Part shown: positions 18,964 to 28,044 of the stretch, one piece after another
Position numbering within the stretch: position 1 is the stretch's first letter
Layout of the letters: every line of letters starts with the position of its first letter
Assembly: GCA_963728445.1 (NCBI GenBank)
Contig: CAVSJO010000004.1
Span: 124,001-188,000 of the forward strand
DNA length: 64,000 nt
DNA from: CAVSJO01 sp963728445
GTDB lineage: Bacteria; Gemmatimonadota; Gemmatimonadetes; Longimicrobiales; RSA9
Reading direction: 5' to 3'
Made by a program: the position numbers and the translations under genes
The notes under the pieces: generated by a model
Told to the model about the DNA's origin: nothing
Databases searched by the model: none
Seen by the model: the letters and a program-made list of their open reading frames with translations, nothing else

Positions 18964-21399
18964 TCACAGAATTCCGTCCACGTAGAGCTCCAGGCCCCAA
19001 CCGTATCCGCCGCGCAGCGCGCGGGCCAGGTCAACCCGAACGAGGCCGTCGAGGAAGCTGCCGCCGACGCCGACGGAGAGAAGTGGCTGTCCGGTGCCGA
19101 AGTCGGCCCGGGGGCCGGCCCAGCCGGCGTCGCTGAAGACGGCCAGGCGCGCGGCCGGGAAGTCGTTCGCGAGCTCGAGCCGTCCGCGCCAGAAGGACGT
19201 CCCGGAGGCCACGGCTCCGGGATAGCCGCGGAGCGTCGTCGCGCCGCCCAGGAACCAGAGGCGCTGGGGCGGGACGTCTCCGACGCTGGCGCCCGCTTCG
19301 GCCTCGGCGGCGACGAGGAGGCGGGAGCCGACGGGGATGGTGGAGTAAAGCCGGAGGGACGGCCTCAGGTACGCGCGCCCCCCAGCACCATCGATGCGGC
19401 CGGCGGCGCTCTCGAGACCGAGACCCGCGCCCCAGCGAGCGCCTGCCGCGTCGAGGCCGCGATCCCAGTTCACGTCCACCTCGGCGCCGACAAGGTCCGC
19501 GTCCACGGCGGCGATGTTCGGCCGGAACTCGCGGGAGGCGTCCGCGAGGTGGCGAAGGCTGAATTCGGTACCCACTCCCGCCGACCACTCGTGCTCGGCG
19601 AAGAGCCGCCACCGCGTCCCGACTTCCGCCTTGCGGAACGGCTCGCCCGTGGCCTCCAGGCCGGCAGCGCGGAAGTACTCGCCGTCGTCGGTGCCGAGGA
19701 AGAGCGCCTGGGCCGAGTTGCCGATCCCGAACGCCCGAACGGCGTCCTGCGCCACCGACAGTCTGCGGTACGCGGTGACGGCGTACGCGCCTTTCGGCGT
19801 ACGGGGGCGGAGGGTGAGCTCGGCGTCCGGCTCGAAGTCGCCGAAGCCGAGGCGGAGCGTGAGCTCTGCCTCCGCCCGCCCCAGGTCCTCTCCGAGACGC
19901 GCTCCCACGGAGAGGCCCTCGATCCGGTTGTAGCGCAGCAGACCGGGTGCGTTCGGGCCCCACGCGAGCCGGGGCGGGAGCGGCCGCCACGGCGCGCCGG
20001 GAAGGTCCGCCACGATGTCCGAGATCTCCCGGGCTTCTTCCCGACCGAGCAGCACTTCGCCCGACTCGTAGATGGAGGCCGGGAGCTCCGGGGCCGTCAC
20101 GAGCGCCTGGCTGTCCCGGTCCACCACCACACGCAGGTAGGTGCACTCGCCGTCTTCGCAGGAGCAGACGAGCCCGGGCCGATGCTCGCAGCCCCCGCCG
20201 TTCTTCCACCCGGCGTCGGTGAGATCGCCCCACTCCGTCGAGTCCGCGCGCGCCGCTGCCGCCGCGCCGATCACCGCTGTATCCGCCCCCAGCGCCCGCA
20301 GCGAGTCCGCGCGGATCGAATCCCGCTGCGCCTGCGCCGCATGCGCCGAGTCCTCCGCCGCCTGCACGTAGGCGACCAGGGACGGATCCACCGCGTCCCC
20401 GGGTGCGGCGCTCACCTCGTAGCGGGAGTACGTCCGCTCGTACGTAACGGGAAAGTGCAGCAGGCGTCCCGCGGACGCTTCCGCCTCCACCGTGATGGCA
20501 CGCGGCAGCCACCACTTCAGATCCCACAGCCCGAAATCCACGGCCACCGCCCGAACGTCCGCGACGATCGGCTTCAGGATCCCGGGCACGTCCTTCAGGT
20601 CTTCGTCCGGATCCTCGCCCGGGTCCACCCGCTTCAGGTCCCTTTCCATGTCGAACGCCCGGGCCGGGCGGTAGACGGCGCGCACCACGTCGAAGGTGCG
20701 CGCGTCCAGCCAGAACGAGCCGCTCACGAGGAGGAAGTCCTGCCGACGCGGGATCACCCGCAGCTCCAGGAGCCGGATCGTCCGCCCGTCCGGAAGCCGG
20801 ATCAACGTGGTGTCCCCGGAAGCGTAGCGGTAGTCCGCTTCGGCCCCGGGAGCGAACGGGTGCCGCACCACGTCGTTCCCGCTCAGGCCGACGAGCAGCG
20901 TCTCCGACGCGGGGTCGTAGACCAGATGGCCGAAGCCGGAGTCGAGGTCGTCCGGAAGGCGCACGCCCTTCAGCGCGATGGGCACGACTTCCCGCGCGCC
21001 CAGCACCTCCACCGTGCCCGGCCCGTCCCGACGCCAGTCGATGCGCGAGACCGTCTCGCGCCGGTACACGAGGCGGTCCCGGCGCAGCGCCTTGACCCCT
21101 GCCGAGATACGCTCCTTCGCCACCGCCGAGTAGTGCGTGATGGAGTCGTTGACCCCGCTCCGCCGCTGCCGCGCCCGCGCGAGGAGCATGCGCGCACCCG
21201 CATCGGCGAAGGTATCCGCCGGCGCCGGCTGCGCCGCGTGCTGCGTCCCCGCCTGCTGGGCCGCCGCGCCGCCCGAACCGCCCAGGAGAACGCCCCCGAG
21301 CACGAGCGTCCGGACCACGCCGCGGGCGAGACCCGCGCCGGGGAACAGCCGCACGCTCCGATGTGCGGGAAAGCGACGAATACGCAAGCTGGGCGACAT
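18964..21399 (-). CDS. Outer-membrane protein with C-terminal surface-antigen barrel
   Basis: An 811-residue secreted protein. From ATG 21399 there is a basic N-terminus, a hydrophobic stretch (VVRTLVLGGVLLGG) and a likely signal cleavage after GGAAA. A first domain (about 70-330) has LDARTFDVVRAVYRP and resembles periplasmic lipoprotein-sorting or DUF5686-like folds. A middle segment holds the unusual cysteine group CEHRPGLVCSCEDGEC. The last 300 residues have alternating hydrophobic beta-strands and the barrel signature WFLGGATTLRGYPG, typical of Omp85/TpsB-type surface-antigen domains. It lacks recognisable POTRA repeats. The role is unknown; export or assembly of a surface component is one possibility. 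Candidate starts further upstream lack a signal-peptide arrangement. Confidence 0.8.
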   Translation of the reverse strand: MSPSLRIRRFPAHRSVRLFPGAGLARGVVRTLVLGGVLLGGSGGAAAQQAGTQHAAQPAPADTFADAGARMLLARARQRRSGVNDSITHYSAVAKERISAGVKALRRDRLVYRRETVSRIDWRRDGPGTVEVLGAREVVPIALKGVRLPDDLDSGFGHLVYDPASETLLVGLSGNDVVRHPFAPGAEADYRYASGDTTLIRLPDGRTIRLLELRVIPRRQDFLLVSGSFWLDARTFDVVRAVYRPARAFDMERDLKRVDPGEDPDEDLKDVPGILKPIVADVRAVAVDFGLWDLKWWLPRAITVEAEASAGRLLHFPVTYERTYSRYEVSAAPGDAVDPSLVAYVQAAEDSAHAAQAQRDSIRADSLRALGADTAVIGAAAAARADSTEWGDLTDAGWKNGGGCEHRPGLVCSCEDGECTYLRVVVDRDSQALVTAPELPASIYESGEVLLGREEAREISDIVADLPGAPWRPLPPRLAWGPNAPGLLRYNRIEGLSVGARLGEDLGRAEAELTLRLGFGDFEPDAELTLRPRTPKGAYAVTAYRRLSVAQDAVRAFGIGNSAQALFLGTDDGEYFRAAGLEATGEPFRKAEVGTRWRLFAEHEWSAGVGTEFSLRHLADASREFRPNIAAVDADLVGAEVDVNWDRGLDAAGARWGAGLGLESAAGRIDGAGGRAYLRPSLRLYSTIPVGSRLLVAAEAEAGASVGDVPPQRLWFLGGATTLRGYPGAVASGTSFWRGRLELANDFPAARLAVFSDAGWAGPRADFGTGQPLLSVGVGGSFLDGLVRVDLARALRGGYGWGLELYVDGIL

Positions 21400-21615
21400 G
21401 GATCCGGGGGCAGGAGAACGCCATCGATGTCCTACTTCCCGAATACGTCGCCGGAGCCCCGGGGGTTTCACGGCCGGCACACCGTTCCGGCCTCGCACGC
21501 TCCCGACGGCCGCCGCCTCCCCTGCCGCGTGACGCGCCGTAACGAGACAAGCCTTGCCCAAGCGGTGGGTTTCGGACGATTATCGGCACTCACCGGCGTG
21601 CCCAGGAGGCTCATC

Positions 21616-22533
21616 GTGCTGGTCCGGATCGGGCAGAACGTGCGCGACGCGCTGCGGACCGTGGTGTGGCGCCAGTGGAACACGCTCGGGGCGAGCGTCC
21701 CCGGGGAGGCGGCCCGGGCGGGCGTCGACCCGGAGGCGCTCGTGCTGACGTCGCTGGCGTTGATGCGCTACGAGCCGAGGCTGGAGGGCGTGGTCGCCTG
21801 GTGGGCGGCACGGGGCGCGACGCTGCTGAGCGTGCAGCGACTGAAGAACCTGCGGGGCGGGTACCCGCCGGTGGTGCTGGATCGGTCGGGCTCGTTCGCC
21901 CGGAGCGCCATCGAGGAGGGGGGCGACTTCCGCTGGCGGTCCATCGCGGCGGGGCCGGGTCGGGGTCTGGGCCCGCCGACGACGGGTGCCGGAGAACCGA
22001 CGCTTCTAGCCGCTGGCGCCCTGACGCTCCGCCTGCGGCGGGGGATCGGGGTGGGGATCAAGGCGGACGTCCTGGGGCGTCTGCTGATGGCGGACGGGGC
22101 GTGGTGCGGGGTGAGGGAGCTGGCGGAGACGACGGGCTATTCGAAGCGTGCGGTGCGTCGCGCGACGGGGGAGATGGCCCAGGCGCGGCTGGTTATCGAG
22201 TCGCGGCGAACGCCGACGCGCTACCGGGTGGTTCCGGGCCCCTGGATGGAGCTGCTGCGGGTGAAGCCGCGGATGCCGGCCTGGCGTTCGTGGGCGCCGG
22301 TGTTCGCGTTCGCGACGACCTTCCTGGAGTGGATGGGCCACACGGGCATGGAGACGGCGTCGCCGTACGTGCTGGGCCGGAAGGCGGAGGCGCTGGTCGA
22401 GGTGCACCGCCCGGCGTTCGAGCTGAACCGGCTGGAGGCGCCGCTGGCGGAGGGTGGGAGTCCCGCGGAGTACGTGGAGCGATTCGCCCGGGGTCTGGAG
22501 CGGATCGCCGGCTGGCTGAGGGCGAGCGCGTGA
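21616..22533 (+). CDS. Winged-helix DNA-binding protein, orphan family
   Basis: A 305-residue protein. The start is GTG at 21616, six bases after a good AGGAGG (21604-21609). Residues about 150-200 hold a helix-turn-helix of the type seen in ArsR- or MarR-like regulators: GRLLMADGAWCGVRELAETT, then SKRAVRRATGEMAQARLV. The N-terminal half is helical and conserved-looking (LVRIGQNVRDALRTVVWRQW), and the C-terminus is helical with VPGPWMELLRV. No ligand domain is recognised. It is transcribed divergently from the outer-membrane protein gene, so regulation of that gene is a plausible guess. Upstream in-frame codons were rejected because they run antisense through the neighbouring gene. Confidence 0.7.
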   Translation: MLVRIGQNVRDALRTVVWRQWNTLGASVPGEAARAGVDPEALVLTSLALMRYEPRLEGVVAWWAARGATLLSVQRLKNLRGGYPPVVLDRSGSFARSAIEEGGDFRWRSIAAGPGRGLGPPTTGAGEPTLLAAGALTLRLRRGIGVGIKADVLGRLLMADGAWCGVRELAETTGYSKRAVRRATGEMAQARLVIESRRTPTRYRVVPGPWMELLRVKPRMPAWRSWAPVFAFATTFLEWMGHTGMETASPYVLGRKAEALVEVHRPAFELNRLEAPLAEGGSPAEYVERFARGLERIAGWLRASA

Positions 22534-22569
22534 CGGGCGACGTCGCCGCCGCCGGTCACCGGTCGCGGC

Positions 22570-23331
22570 TCAATCGACGAGGCTGCCGGGGCGTCGGAAG
22601 CGGGCGCCGAGCAGGTCCCGGTTGAGGCGGGCGATGTAGTCGACGCTGATGCCCTTGGGACACGCGGCCTCGCACGCGCCGTGATTGCTGCAGTGGCCGA
22701 AGTGCTCGTCGTTCATGGCCGCGACCATCTCGACGGTGCGGGATGTCTTCTCGGGCTGTCCCTGTGGCAGCAGGTTGAGATGGCTCACCTTGGCGGCGGT
22801 GAAGAGCATGGCGGAAGCGTTGGGGCACGCGGCGACGCAGGCACCGCAGGCGATGCATTCGGCCGCGTCGAAGGCGAGCTCGGCGTTCTCCCTGGGGACC
22901 GGGATCGCGTTGGCGTCGGGGGCGCTGCCGGTGCGAACGGAAATGTAGCCGCCGTGCTGGATGATGCGGTCGAAAGCGGTGCGGTCCACGACGAGGTCCT
23001 TGATGACCGGGAAGGCCTCGGCGCGCCAGGGCTCGAGCCAGAGCTCGTCGCCTTCGTGGAAGTGGCGCATGTGGAGCTGGCACGTGGTCGTGCCCTTCAG
23101 GGGCCCGTGGGCGTCCCCGTTGATCATGAAGCCGCACATGCCGCAGATGCCCTCGCGGCAGTCGCTGTCGAACGCGATGGGGTCCTCGCCCTTCTCGATG
23201 AGGCCTTCGTTGACGACGTCGAGCATCTCGAGGAACGAGGCGTGGGTGCTGATGTCCCGGGCCTCGTAGGTGACGAAGCCGCCCTTCGCCTCCGCGTTCT
23301 CCTGCCGCCAGACGTGCAGGGTGAGATTCAT
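22570..23331 (-). CDS. sdhB: Succinate dehydrogenase iron-sulfur subunit
   Basis: SdhB carries the three FeS clusters between the flavoprotein and the membrane quinone site. The 253-residue product has the [2Fe-2S] loop SDCREGICGMCGFMING, the four-iron motif CIACGACVAACP, and the third cluster CSNHGACEAACPKG. The long spacing and sequence are closer to the Bacteroidetes/B-type enzymes than to E. coli SdhB. Its ATG overlaps the sdhA TAA by one base (TAATG). It ends 36 bp from the converging winged-helix gene. Confidence 0.96.
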   Translation of the reverse strand: MNLTLHVWRQENAEAKGGFVTYEARDISTHASFLEMLDVVNEGLIEKGEDPIAFDSDCREGICGMCGFMINGDAHGPLKGTTTCQLHMRHFHEGDELWLEPWRAEAFPVIKDLVVDRTAFDRIIQHGGYISVRTGSAPDANAIPVPRENAELAFDAAECIACGACVAACPNASAMLFTAAKVSHLNLLPQGQPEKTSRTVEMVAAMNDEHFGHCSNHGACEAACPKGISVDYIARLNRDLLGARFRRPGSLVD

Positions 23332-25244
23332 TACTTGTAGCTCCGCTGCGACGGTTTGACGTAATCGAACTCGAGCGGCTCCTTGTGGAGCTTCGGGGCC
23401 GACGGGTCGCCGGTGTACTCCCAGACGGCGACGTAGGAGAAGTTCTCGTCGTCCCGCTTGGCCTCACCCTCGGCGGTGGTGTGCTCGACGCGGTAATGGG
23501 CGCCGGCGGACTCGTCCCGGTTCAACGCGTCCATGCACATGAGCTCGGCGAGCTCCATGAAATCGGCGACGCGCCCCGCCTTCTCGAGGGACTGGTTGAG
23601 GGTCGCGGCGCTGCCGGGCACGCGAACGTCCCGCCAGTACTCCTCGCGGAGCCTGGGGATGAGCCCGAGGGCCTCCTTCAGCCCCTCCGCGCTGCGCGTC
23701 ATGCCGCAGTAGTCCCACATGATGCGGCCGAGCTCGCGGTGGAACGCGTCGACGGTACGGGTGCCGTTGATGTCGAGGAGCTTTTTCGTGCGCTCCGCGA
23801 CGTCCCGCTCCGCGTCCCGGAAGGCGGCATGGTCGGTGTCGATCTTCTCCAGCTTCGCCTGCGCCAGGTAGTTGCCGATGGTCATGGGCAGCACGAAATA
23901 GCCGTCGGCGAGCCCCTGCATGAGGGCGCTGGCGCCGAGCCGGTTGGCGCCGTGGTCGGAGAAGTTGGCTTCGCCGATGACGTGCAGGCCGGGGATCGTG
24001 CCCATGAGGTTGTAGTCCACCCACAGGCCGCCCATGGTGTAGTGGGGCGTCGGGTAGATGCGCATGGGCCGCTCGTACGGGCTCTCCCCCGTGATCCGCT
24101 CGTACATCTCGAAGAGGTTCCCGTAGCGATCGGAAATGACCTCGCGGCCGAGGCGCTGGATGGCGTCCCGGAAGTCGAGATAGACGCCGACGCCCGTGGG
24201 CCCTACGCCGCGGCCGTTGTCCACCATCTCCTTCGCGCGGCGGGAAGCCACGTCCCGGGGGACGAGGTTGCCGAAGCTCGGGTACATGCGCTCGAGATAG
24301 TAGTCCCGCTCGTCCTCGGGGATCTGGTTCGGCGGCCGATCGTCGCCGGCCTCCTTCGGCACCCAGATGCGCCCGTCGTTGCGGAGCGACTCGCTCATGA
24401 GCGTGAGCTTCGACTGATAGTCGCCGGCCGGCGGGATGGCGGTGGGGTGGATCTGCGTGTAGCACGGGTTCGCGAAGCCCGCACCCTTGCGGAACGCCCG
24501 CCAGGCGGCGGTGACATTGCAGCCCTTCGCGTTGGTGGACAGGTAGAAGACGTTGCTGTAGCCACCGGTCGCGAGGACGACGGCGTCGCCCACCCACGAC
24601 TCGACCTTCCCGGACACGAGATCCCGCGTCACGATGCCCCGGGCGCGCCCCTCCACGACGACGACGTCGAGCATCTCGTGGCGCGTGAACATCTCCACCT
24701 TTCCGGCGTTCACCTGCTGCTCGAGGGCCTGATACGCGCCCAGCAGGAGCTGCTGGCCGGTCTGGCCCCGGGCGTAGAACGTCCGGGAGACCTGGGCGCC
24801 GCCGAAGGAGCGGTTGGCCAGGTAGCCGCCGTACTCCCGGGCGAAGGGCACGCCCTGGGCCACGGCCTGGTCGATGATGTTCATGCTGACCTGGGAGAGC
24901 CGGTATACGTTGGCTTCCCGGGAGCGGAAGTCGCCGCCCTTCACGGTGTCGTAGAAGAGTCGGAAGACGCTGTCGCCGTCGTTCTGGTAGTTCTTCGCGG
25001 CGTTGATGCCGCCTTGCGCGGCGATGCTGTGGGCGCGGCGCGGGCTGTCCTGGAAGCAGAAGCACTTCACGTTGTAGCCGAGCTGCGCCATGGTCGCGGA
25101 AGCCGACGCACCGGCGAGGCCGGAGCCCACCACGATGACGTCGAATTTCCGCTTGTTGGCCGGGTTGACCAGCTTCATCTCGAAGCGGTGCCGATCCCAG
25201 AGCTTCTCGATCGGTCCGTCCGGAATCCTGGAGTCGAGTTCCAT
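23331..25244 (-). CDS. sdhA: Succinate dehydrogenase flavoprotein subunit
   Basis: SdhA binds FAD covalently and oxidises succinate (or reduces fumarate) on the cytoplasmic face. The 637-residue product has the dinucleotide fold VVGSGLAGASASATMAQLG, the flavinylation segment RAHSIAAQGGINAAKNYQND with the His, the substrate-site HPTAIPPAGDYQ and GEANFSDHGANRLGASALMQ. This arrangement matches the B-type succinate:menaquinone reductase/fumarate reductase family. The direction in vivo cannot be read from sequence, but linkage with mdh suggests TCA use. Confidence 0.96.
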   Translation of the reverse strand: MELDSRIPDGPIEKLWDRHRFEMKLVNPANKRKFDVIVVGSGLAGASASATMAQLGYNVKCFCFQDSPRRAHSIAAQGGINAAKNYQNDGDSVFRLFYDTVKGGDFRSREANVYRLSQVSMNIIDQAVAQGVPFAREYGGYLANRSFGGAQVSRTFYARGQTGQQLLLGAYQALEQQVNAGKVEMFTRHEMLDVVVVEGRARGIVTRDLVSGKVESWVGDAVVLATGGYSNVFYLSTNAKGCNVTAAWRAFRKGAGFANPCYTQIHPTAIPPAGDYQSKLTLMSESLRNDGRIWVPKEAGDDRPPNQIPEDERDYYLERMYPSFGNLVPRDVASRRAKEMVDNGRGVGPTGVGVYLDFRDAIQRLGREVISDRYGNLFEMYERITGESPYERPMRIYPTPHYTMGGLWVDYNLMGTIPGLHVIGEANFSDHGANRLGASALMQGLADGYFVLPMTIGNYLAQAKLEKIDTDHAAFRDAERDVAERTKKLLDINGTRTVDAFHRELGRIMWDYCGMTRSAEGLKEALGLIPRLREEYWRDVRVPGSAATLNQSLEKAGRVADFMELAELMCMDALNRDESAGAHYRVEHTTAEGEAKRDDENFSYVAVWEYTGDPSAPKLHKEPLEFDYVKPSQRSYK

Positions 25245-25263
25245 CGAGTGCCGTTTCCCTTCC

Positions 25264-25941
25264 CTAGCTCAGGACGCCGAGCAGCACGGCCACCGGGATC
25301 GACGCGTAGCCGAGGGTGACCAGGACGGCGATGACGAGGGCCGTGGGGCGCCGGAAGCGGTTGTAGCGCGGGTTGTTCGCGCCGAGCGTCTGGAAGGTGC
25401 TCCAGATCCCGTGGTAGAGGTGCAGCCCCAGGGCGACGACGGCGGCGATGTAGAATGCGGCGACCCACCAGCGCTGGAAGGTCGCGATGACGTTGTCGTA
25501 GGGGTCGCCCAGCACGAAGTGCGGGTTGACCGTGCCGAACGTGAGATCGAGCAGGTGCCAGATCACGAAGAAGAAGATCGTGATTCCGCCCCACTTCATC
25601 GCCAGCGACGCCCGGCTGAACACGTCCGGGTCGTACTTCCGGTAGCCCACCCTGCGGGCGCTCCGGTCCTTCGCCCAGAGCTGGAGGTAGGCGACGATGT
25701 GGAGCCCGACGGACGCGAGCAGGACGATGCGGGCGACCCAGAGCAGCCAGCCGCGGCCGAAGATCGGCGCGCCGACGGTGCGCAGGAACTCGCCGTACTC
25801 GTTGAAGTGCTCCGGCCCGAGGAAGATCTTCAGGTTCCCCATCAGATGGCCGATCACGAAGACGAAGAGGATGACGGCCGTGGCGGCCATCACGTACTTC
25901 TTCCCGATCGACGTACGATAGAGGGAGATAGCGCGTCGCAT
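25264..25941 (-). CDS. sdhC: Succinate dehydrogenase cytochrome b subunit, fused type
   Basis: A 225-residue membrane anchor with five hydrophobic helices, of the cytochrome b558 family (SdhC/FrdC of Bacillus and Bacteroidetes) that replaces separate SdhC and SdhD. Candidate heme-ligand histidines lie in FVIGHLMGNLKIF, SVGLHIVAYLQL, FVIWHLLDLTFG and GLHLYHGIWS. One subunit binding two hemes is characteristic of menaquinone-reactive enzymes. It begins 46 bp after mdh, with a strong hairpin in between, and lies 19 bp before sdhA. Confidence 0.93.
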   Translation of the reverse strand: MRRAISLYRTSIGKKYVMAATAVILFVFVIGHLMGNLKIFLGPEHFNEYGEFLRTVGAPIFGRGWLLWVARIVLLASVGLHIVAYLQLWAKDRSARRVGYRKYDPDVFSRASLAMKWGGITIFFFVIWHLLDLTFGTVNPHFVLGDPYDNVIATFQRWWVAAFYIAAVVALGLHLYHGIWSTFQTLGANNPRYNRFRRPTALVIAVLVTLGYASIPVAVLLGVLS

Positions 25942-25967
25942 GACCTCTCCGTGGGAGTCGCCGCGTG

Positions 25968-25987
25968 CGCCCGCCCGAAGGCGGGCG
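25968..25987 (-). promoter_or_regulatory. Intercistronic hairpin between mdh and sdhC
   Basis: Directly after the mdh stop, the minus-strand RNA can form an 8-bp G/C stem closed by a UUCG tetraloop (CGCCCGCC-UUCG-GGCGGGCG). There is no U-run, so it is more likely an mRNA-stability or processing element that sets the mdh:sdh ratio than a full terminator. The structure is seen directly; the role is inferred. Confidence 0.55.
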
Positions 25988-26914
25988 TCAGTCCAGCGTC
26001 TGCATCGTGGAGCGGACCGCTTCGGCGCTCTGGCCGAGCGCCGACCGCTCGTCGTCGGTGAGCTCCACCTCGAGGATCTCCTCGAGCCCGTTCGAGCCGA
26101 GCTTGCAGGGGACGCCCAGGTAGAGCCCCTCCATCCCGTACTCCCCCTGGAGGTAGGCCGCGCACGGCAGGATGCGCTTCTTGTCCCGCACGATGGCCTC
26201 GACCATCTGCACCGCCGCGGCGGCGGGTGCGTAGTAGGCGCTCCCTGTCTTCAGGTGCCCGACGATCTCGGCGCCCCCCTTCCGGGTCCGCTCGACGAGA
26301 GCGTCGATCCGGTCCCGGGCCATGAGCTGCGTGAGCGGGATTCCGCTCACGCTCGTGTAGCTGATGAGCGGCACCATCGTGTCGCCGTGGCCGCCGAGCA
26401 CCAGGGCCTGGATGTCCTCCACGCTGACGTCCAGCTCCATGGCGATGAAGGAGCGGTAGCGCGCCGTGTCCAGCACCCCGGCCATCCCGATCACCCGCTC
26501 CCGGGCGAAGCCCGTCGTCTTCAGCGCGACGTAGGCCATCACGTCCAGGGGGTTCGACACCATGATGATCATCGAGTCGGGCGACTGCGCCTTGATCTGG
26601 CCCGCCACGTCCCGGACGATGCCGGCGTTCGTCTTCAGCAGGTCGTCCCGGCTCATGCCGGGCTTGCGGGCGATGCCCGCGGTGACCACATAAATCGAAG
26701 AGCCCGCGGTGTCGGCGTAATCGTTGGTGCCGACGACGCGGGCGTCGAAGCCCTCGATGGGGGCGGACTCCCACTGATCGAGTCCCTTCCCCTGCGGAAT
26801 GCCTTCCGCTATGTCCACCATGACGACGCGTCGGGCGAGCTCGCGGCGGGCGAGGCCCTGGGCCGTCGTCGCTCCGACGTGACCCGCGCCCACGACCGTA
26901 ATCTTGTCGACCAT
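25988..26914 (-). CDS. mdh: Malate dehydrogenase
   Basis: A 308-residue NAD-dependent enzyme of the lactate/malate dehydrogenase superfamily, oxidising malate to oxaloacetate. The nucleotide loop is ITVVGAGHVGATTAQGLA. The substrate loop GIARKPGMSRDDLL, with Arg in place of the LDH Gln, identifies malate dehydrogenase. The catalytic His lies in LGGHGDTMVP. The LDH-like tetrameric MDH type fits the length. It leads an mdh-sdhCAB operon with its own strong promoter. Confidence 0.95.
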   Translation of the reverse strand: MVDKITVVGAGHVGATTAQGLARRELARRVVMVDIAEGIPQGKGLDQWESAPIEGFDARVVGTNDYADTAGSSIYVVTAGIARKPGMSRDDLLKTNAGIVRDVAGQIKAQSPDSMIIMVSNPLDVMAYVALKTTGFARERVIGMAGVLDTARYRSFIAMELDVSVEDIQALVLGGHGDTMVPLISYTSVSGIPLTQLMARDRIDALVERTRKGGAEIVGHLKTGSAYYAPAAAAVQMVEAIVRDKKRILPCAAYLQGEYGMEGLYLGVPCKLGSNGLEEILEVELTDDERSALGQSAEAVRSTMQTLD

Positions 26915-26956
26915 TTTCGATGTCCGTGCTGTGTGGCAGAGACTGCTGGCGCGGTC

Positions 26957-26985
26957 AAGCTAGGGCGGGTGGGGGGGACTGTCAA
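26957..26985 (-). promoter_or_regulatory. Predicted sigma70-type promoter of mdh-sdhCAB
   Basis: On the minus strand, a perfect TTGACA (26980-26985), a 17-bp spacer and TAGCTT (26957-26962) lie in the 98-bp gap between moaA and mdh. The implied start near 26950 gives a leader of about 36 nt. The spacer contains a C7 run, unusual but without known meaning. Confidence 0.6.
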
Positions 26986-27012
26986 CGCGAGGGAACGGGC
27001 GTTCCGGAGCGT

Positions 27013-28044
27013 TCAACCGCCGACCTGGGAGAGGGCGAGGAGGCCACCGGAGCCCACGGCGCTGCCCTGCACCAGTCGGTGCCGCTCCGGCTTGATCGCG
27101 AGGGTACGGCGCACCAGCGGCTCGAGCGGCTCACCCGCCCGGAGAGGATCCCGGAGGTTGGTCTGCAGGTCGCCGAACAGACAGGGCCGGAGCTGTCCGT
27201 CGGCCGTGAGCCGCATCCGGTTGCAGCGGTCGCAGTAGTTGTGGCTCATGGGCGTGATCACGCCGACGGTGCCCTTCCCGCCCGGCAGCCGGAAGTAGGT
27301 CGCGGGCCCGTTCCCCCGGGGACCCGGCACCGGCTCGATCCCGCCGATGCTCCGCACGCGGTCGAGCACCTCCGGCATCGGGATGTACTCCCTCGCCGAG
27401 ATGCCCAGATTCTCGCCCACGGGCATGACCTCGATGAAGCGTACGTGCCACGGCCGCTCCAGCGTGATGCGGGCGAAGTCGGCGATCTCGTCGTCGTTGC
27501 GCCCCCGCATGACCACCGTGTTGATCTTGATGGGCTCGAAGCCGACCCGCTCCGCGGCCTCGAGGCCCGCGAAGATGGCCTCGTGGGCCCCCGGTCGGCG
27601 GGCGATGGCGTCGACCCGGTCGGGGCGCAGCGAATCCAGCGACACGTTGACGCGGGCGACACCGGCGTCGCGAAGCTCCTCCGCGACGGGCGCGAGCAGC
27701 ACCGCGTTGGTGGAGAGCGCGATGTCGTCGATGCCGGAAATCGCCGCCAGCCGACGGACCAGCTCGGGGAGGTCCCGGCGCACGAGGGGCTCCCCGCCCG
27801 TGAGCCGGATCCGGCGGAGGCCCATGGCCGCCATGGTCGCGACCACGACCTCGATCTCCTCGTACGTCAGGAGCTGGTCCCGCTTCAGCCAGGGCAGCCC
27901 CTCCGGCGGCATGCAGTAGACGCAGCGCAGGTTGCACTTGTCGGTGACGGAGATGCGCAGGTACTCGATGCGGCGGCCGAAGCCGTCCCGCATGGACGGC
28001 GCGGCCGAAGGCGTCTCCGTGAGCCGGGGGGCGGTCTCAGCCAT
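27013..28044 (-). CDS. moaA: GTP 3',8-cyclase (molybdenum cofactor synthesis)
   Basis: MoaA is a radical-SAM enzyme that, with MoaC, turns GTP into cyclic pyranopterin monophosphate. The 343-residue product has the SAM cluster motif CNLRCVYCMP, GGEPLVRRDLPEL, and the second C-terminal cluster, beginning CDRCNRMRLTADG with the third Cys in RPCLFG. It ends in the Gly-Gly that is functional in MoaA. It overlaps the end of moaE by eight bases. moaC is not in the window. Confidence 0.96.
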   Translation of the reverse strand: MAETAPRLTETPSAAPSMRDGFGRRIEYLRISVTDKCNLRCVYCMPPEGLPWLKRDQLLTYEEIEVVVATMAAMGLRRIRLTGGEPLVRRDLPELVRRLAAISGIDDIALSTNAVLLAPVAEELRDAGVARVNVSLDSLRPDRVDAIARRPGAHEAIFAGLEAAERVGFEPIKINTVVMRGRNDDEIADFARITLERPWHVRFIEVMPVGENLGISAREYIPMPEVLDRVRSIGGIEPVPGPRGNGPATYFRLPGGKGTVGVITPMSHNYCDRCNRMRLTADGQLRPCLFGDLQTNLRDPLRAGEPLEPLVRRTLAIKPERHRLVQGSAVGSGGLLALSQVGG

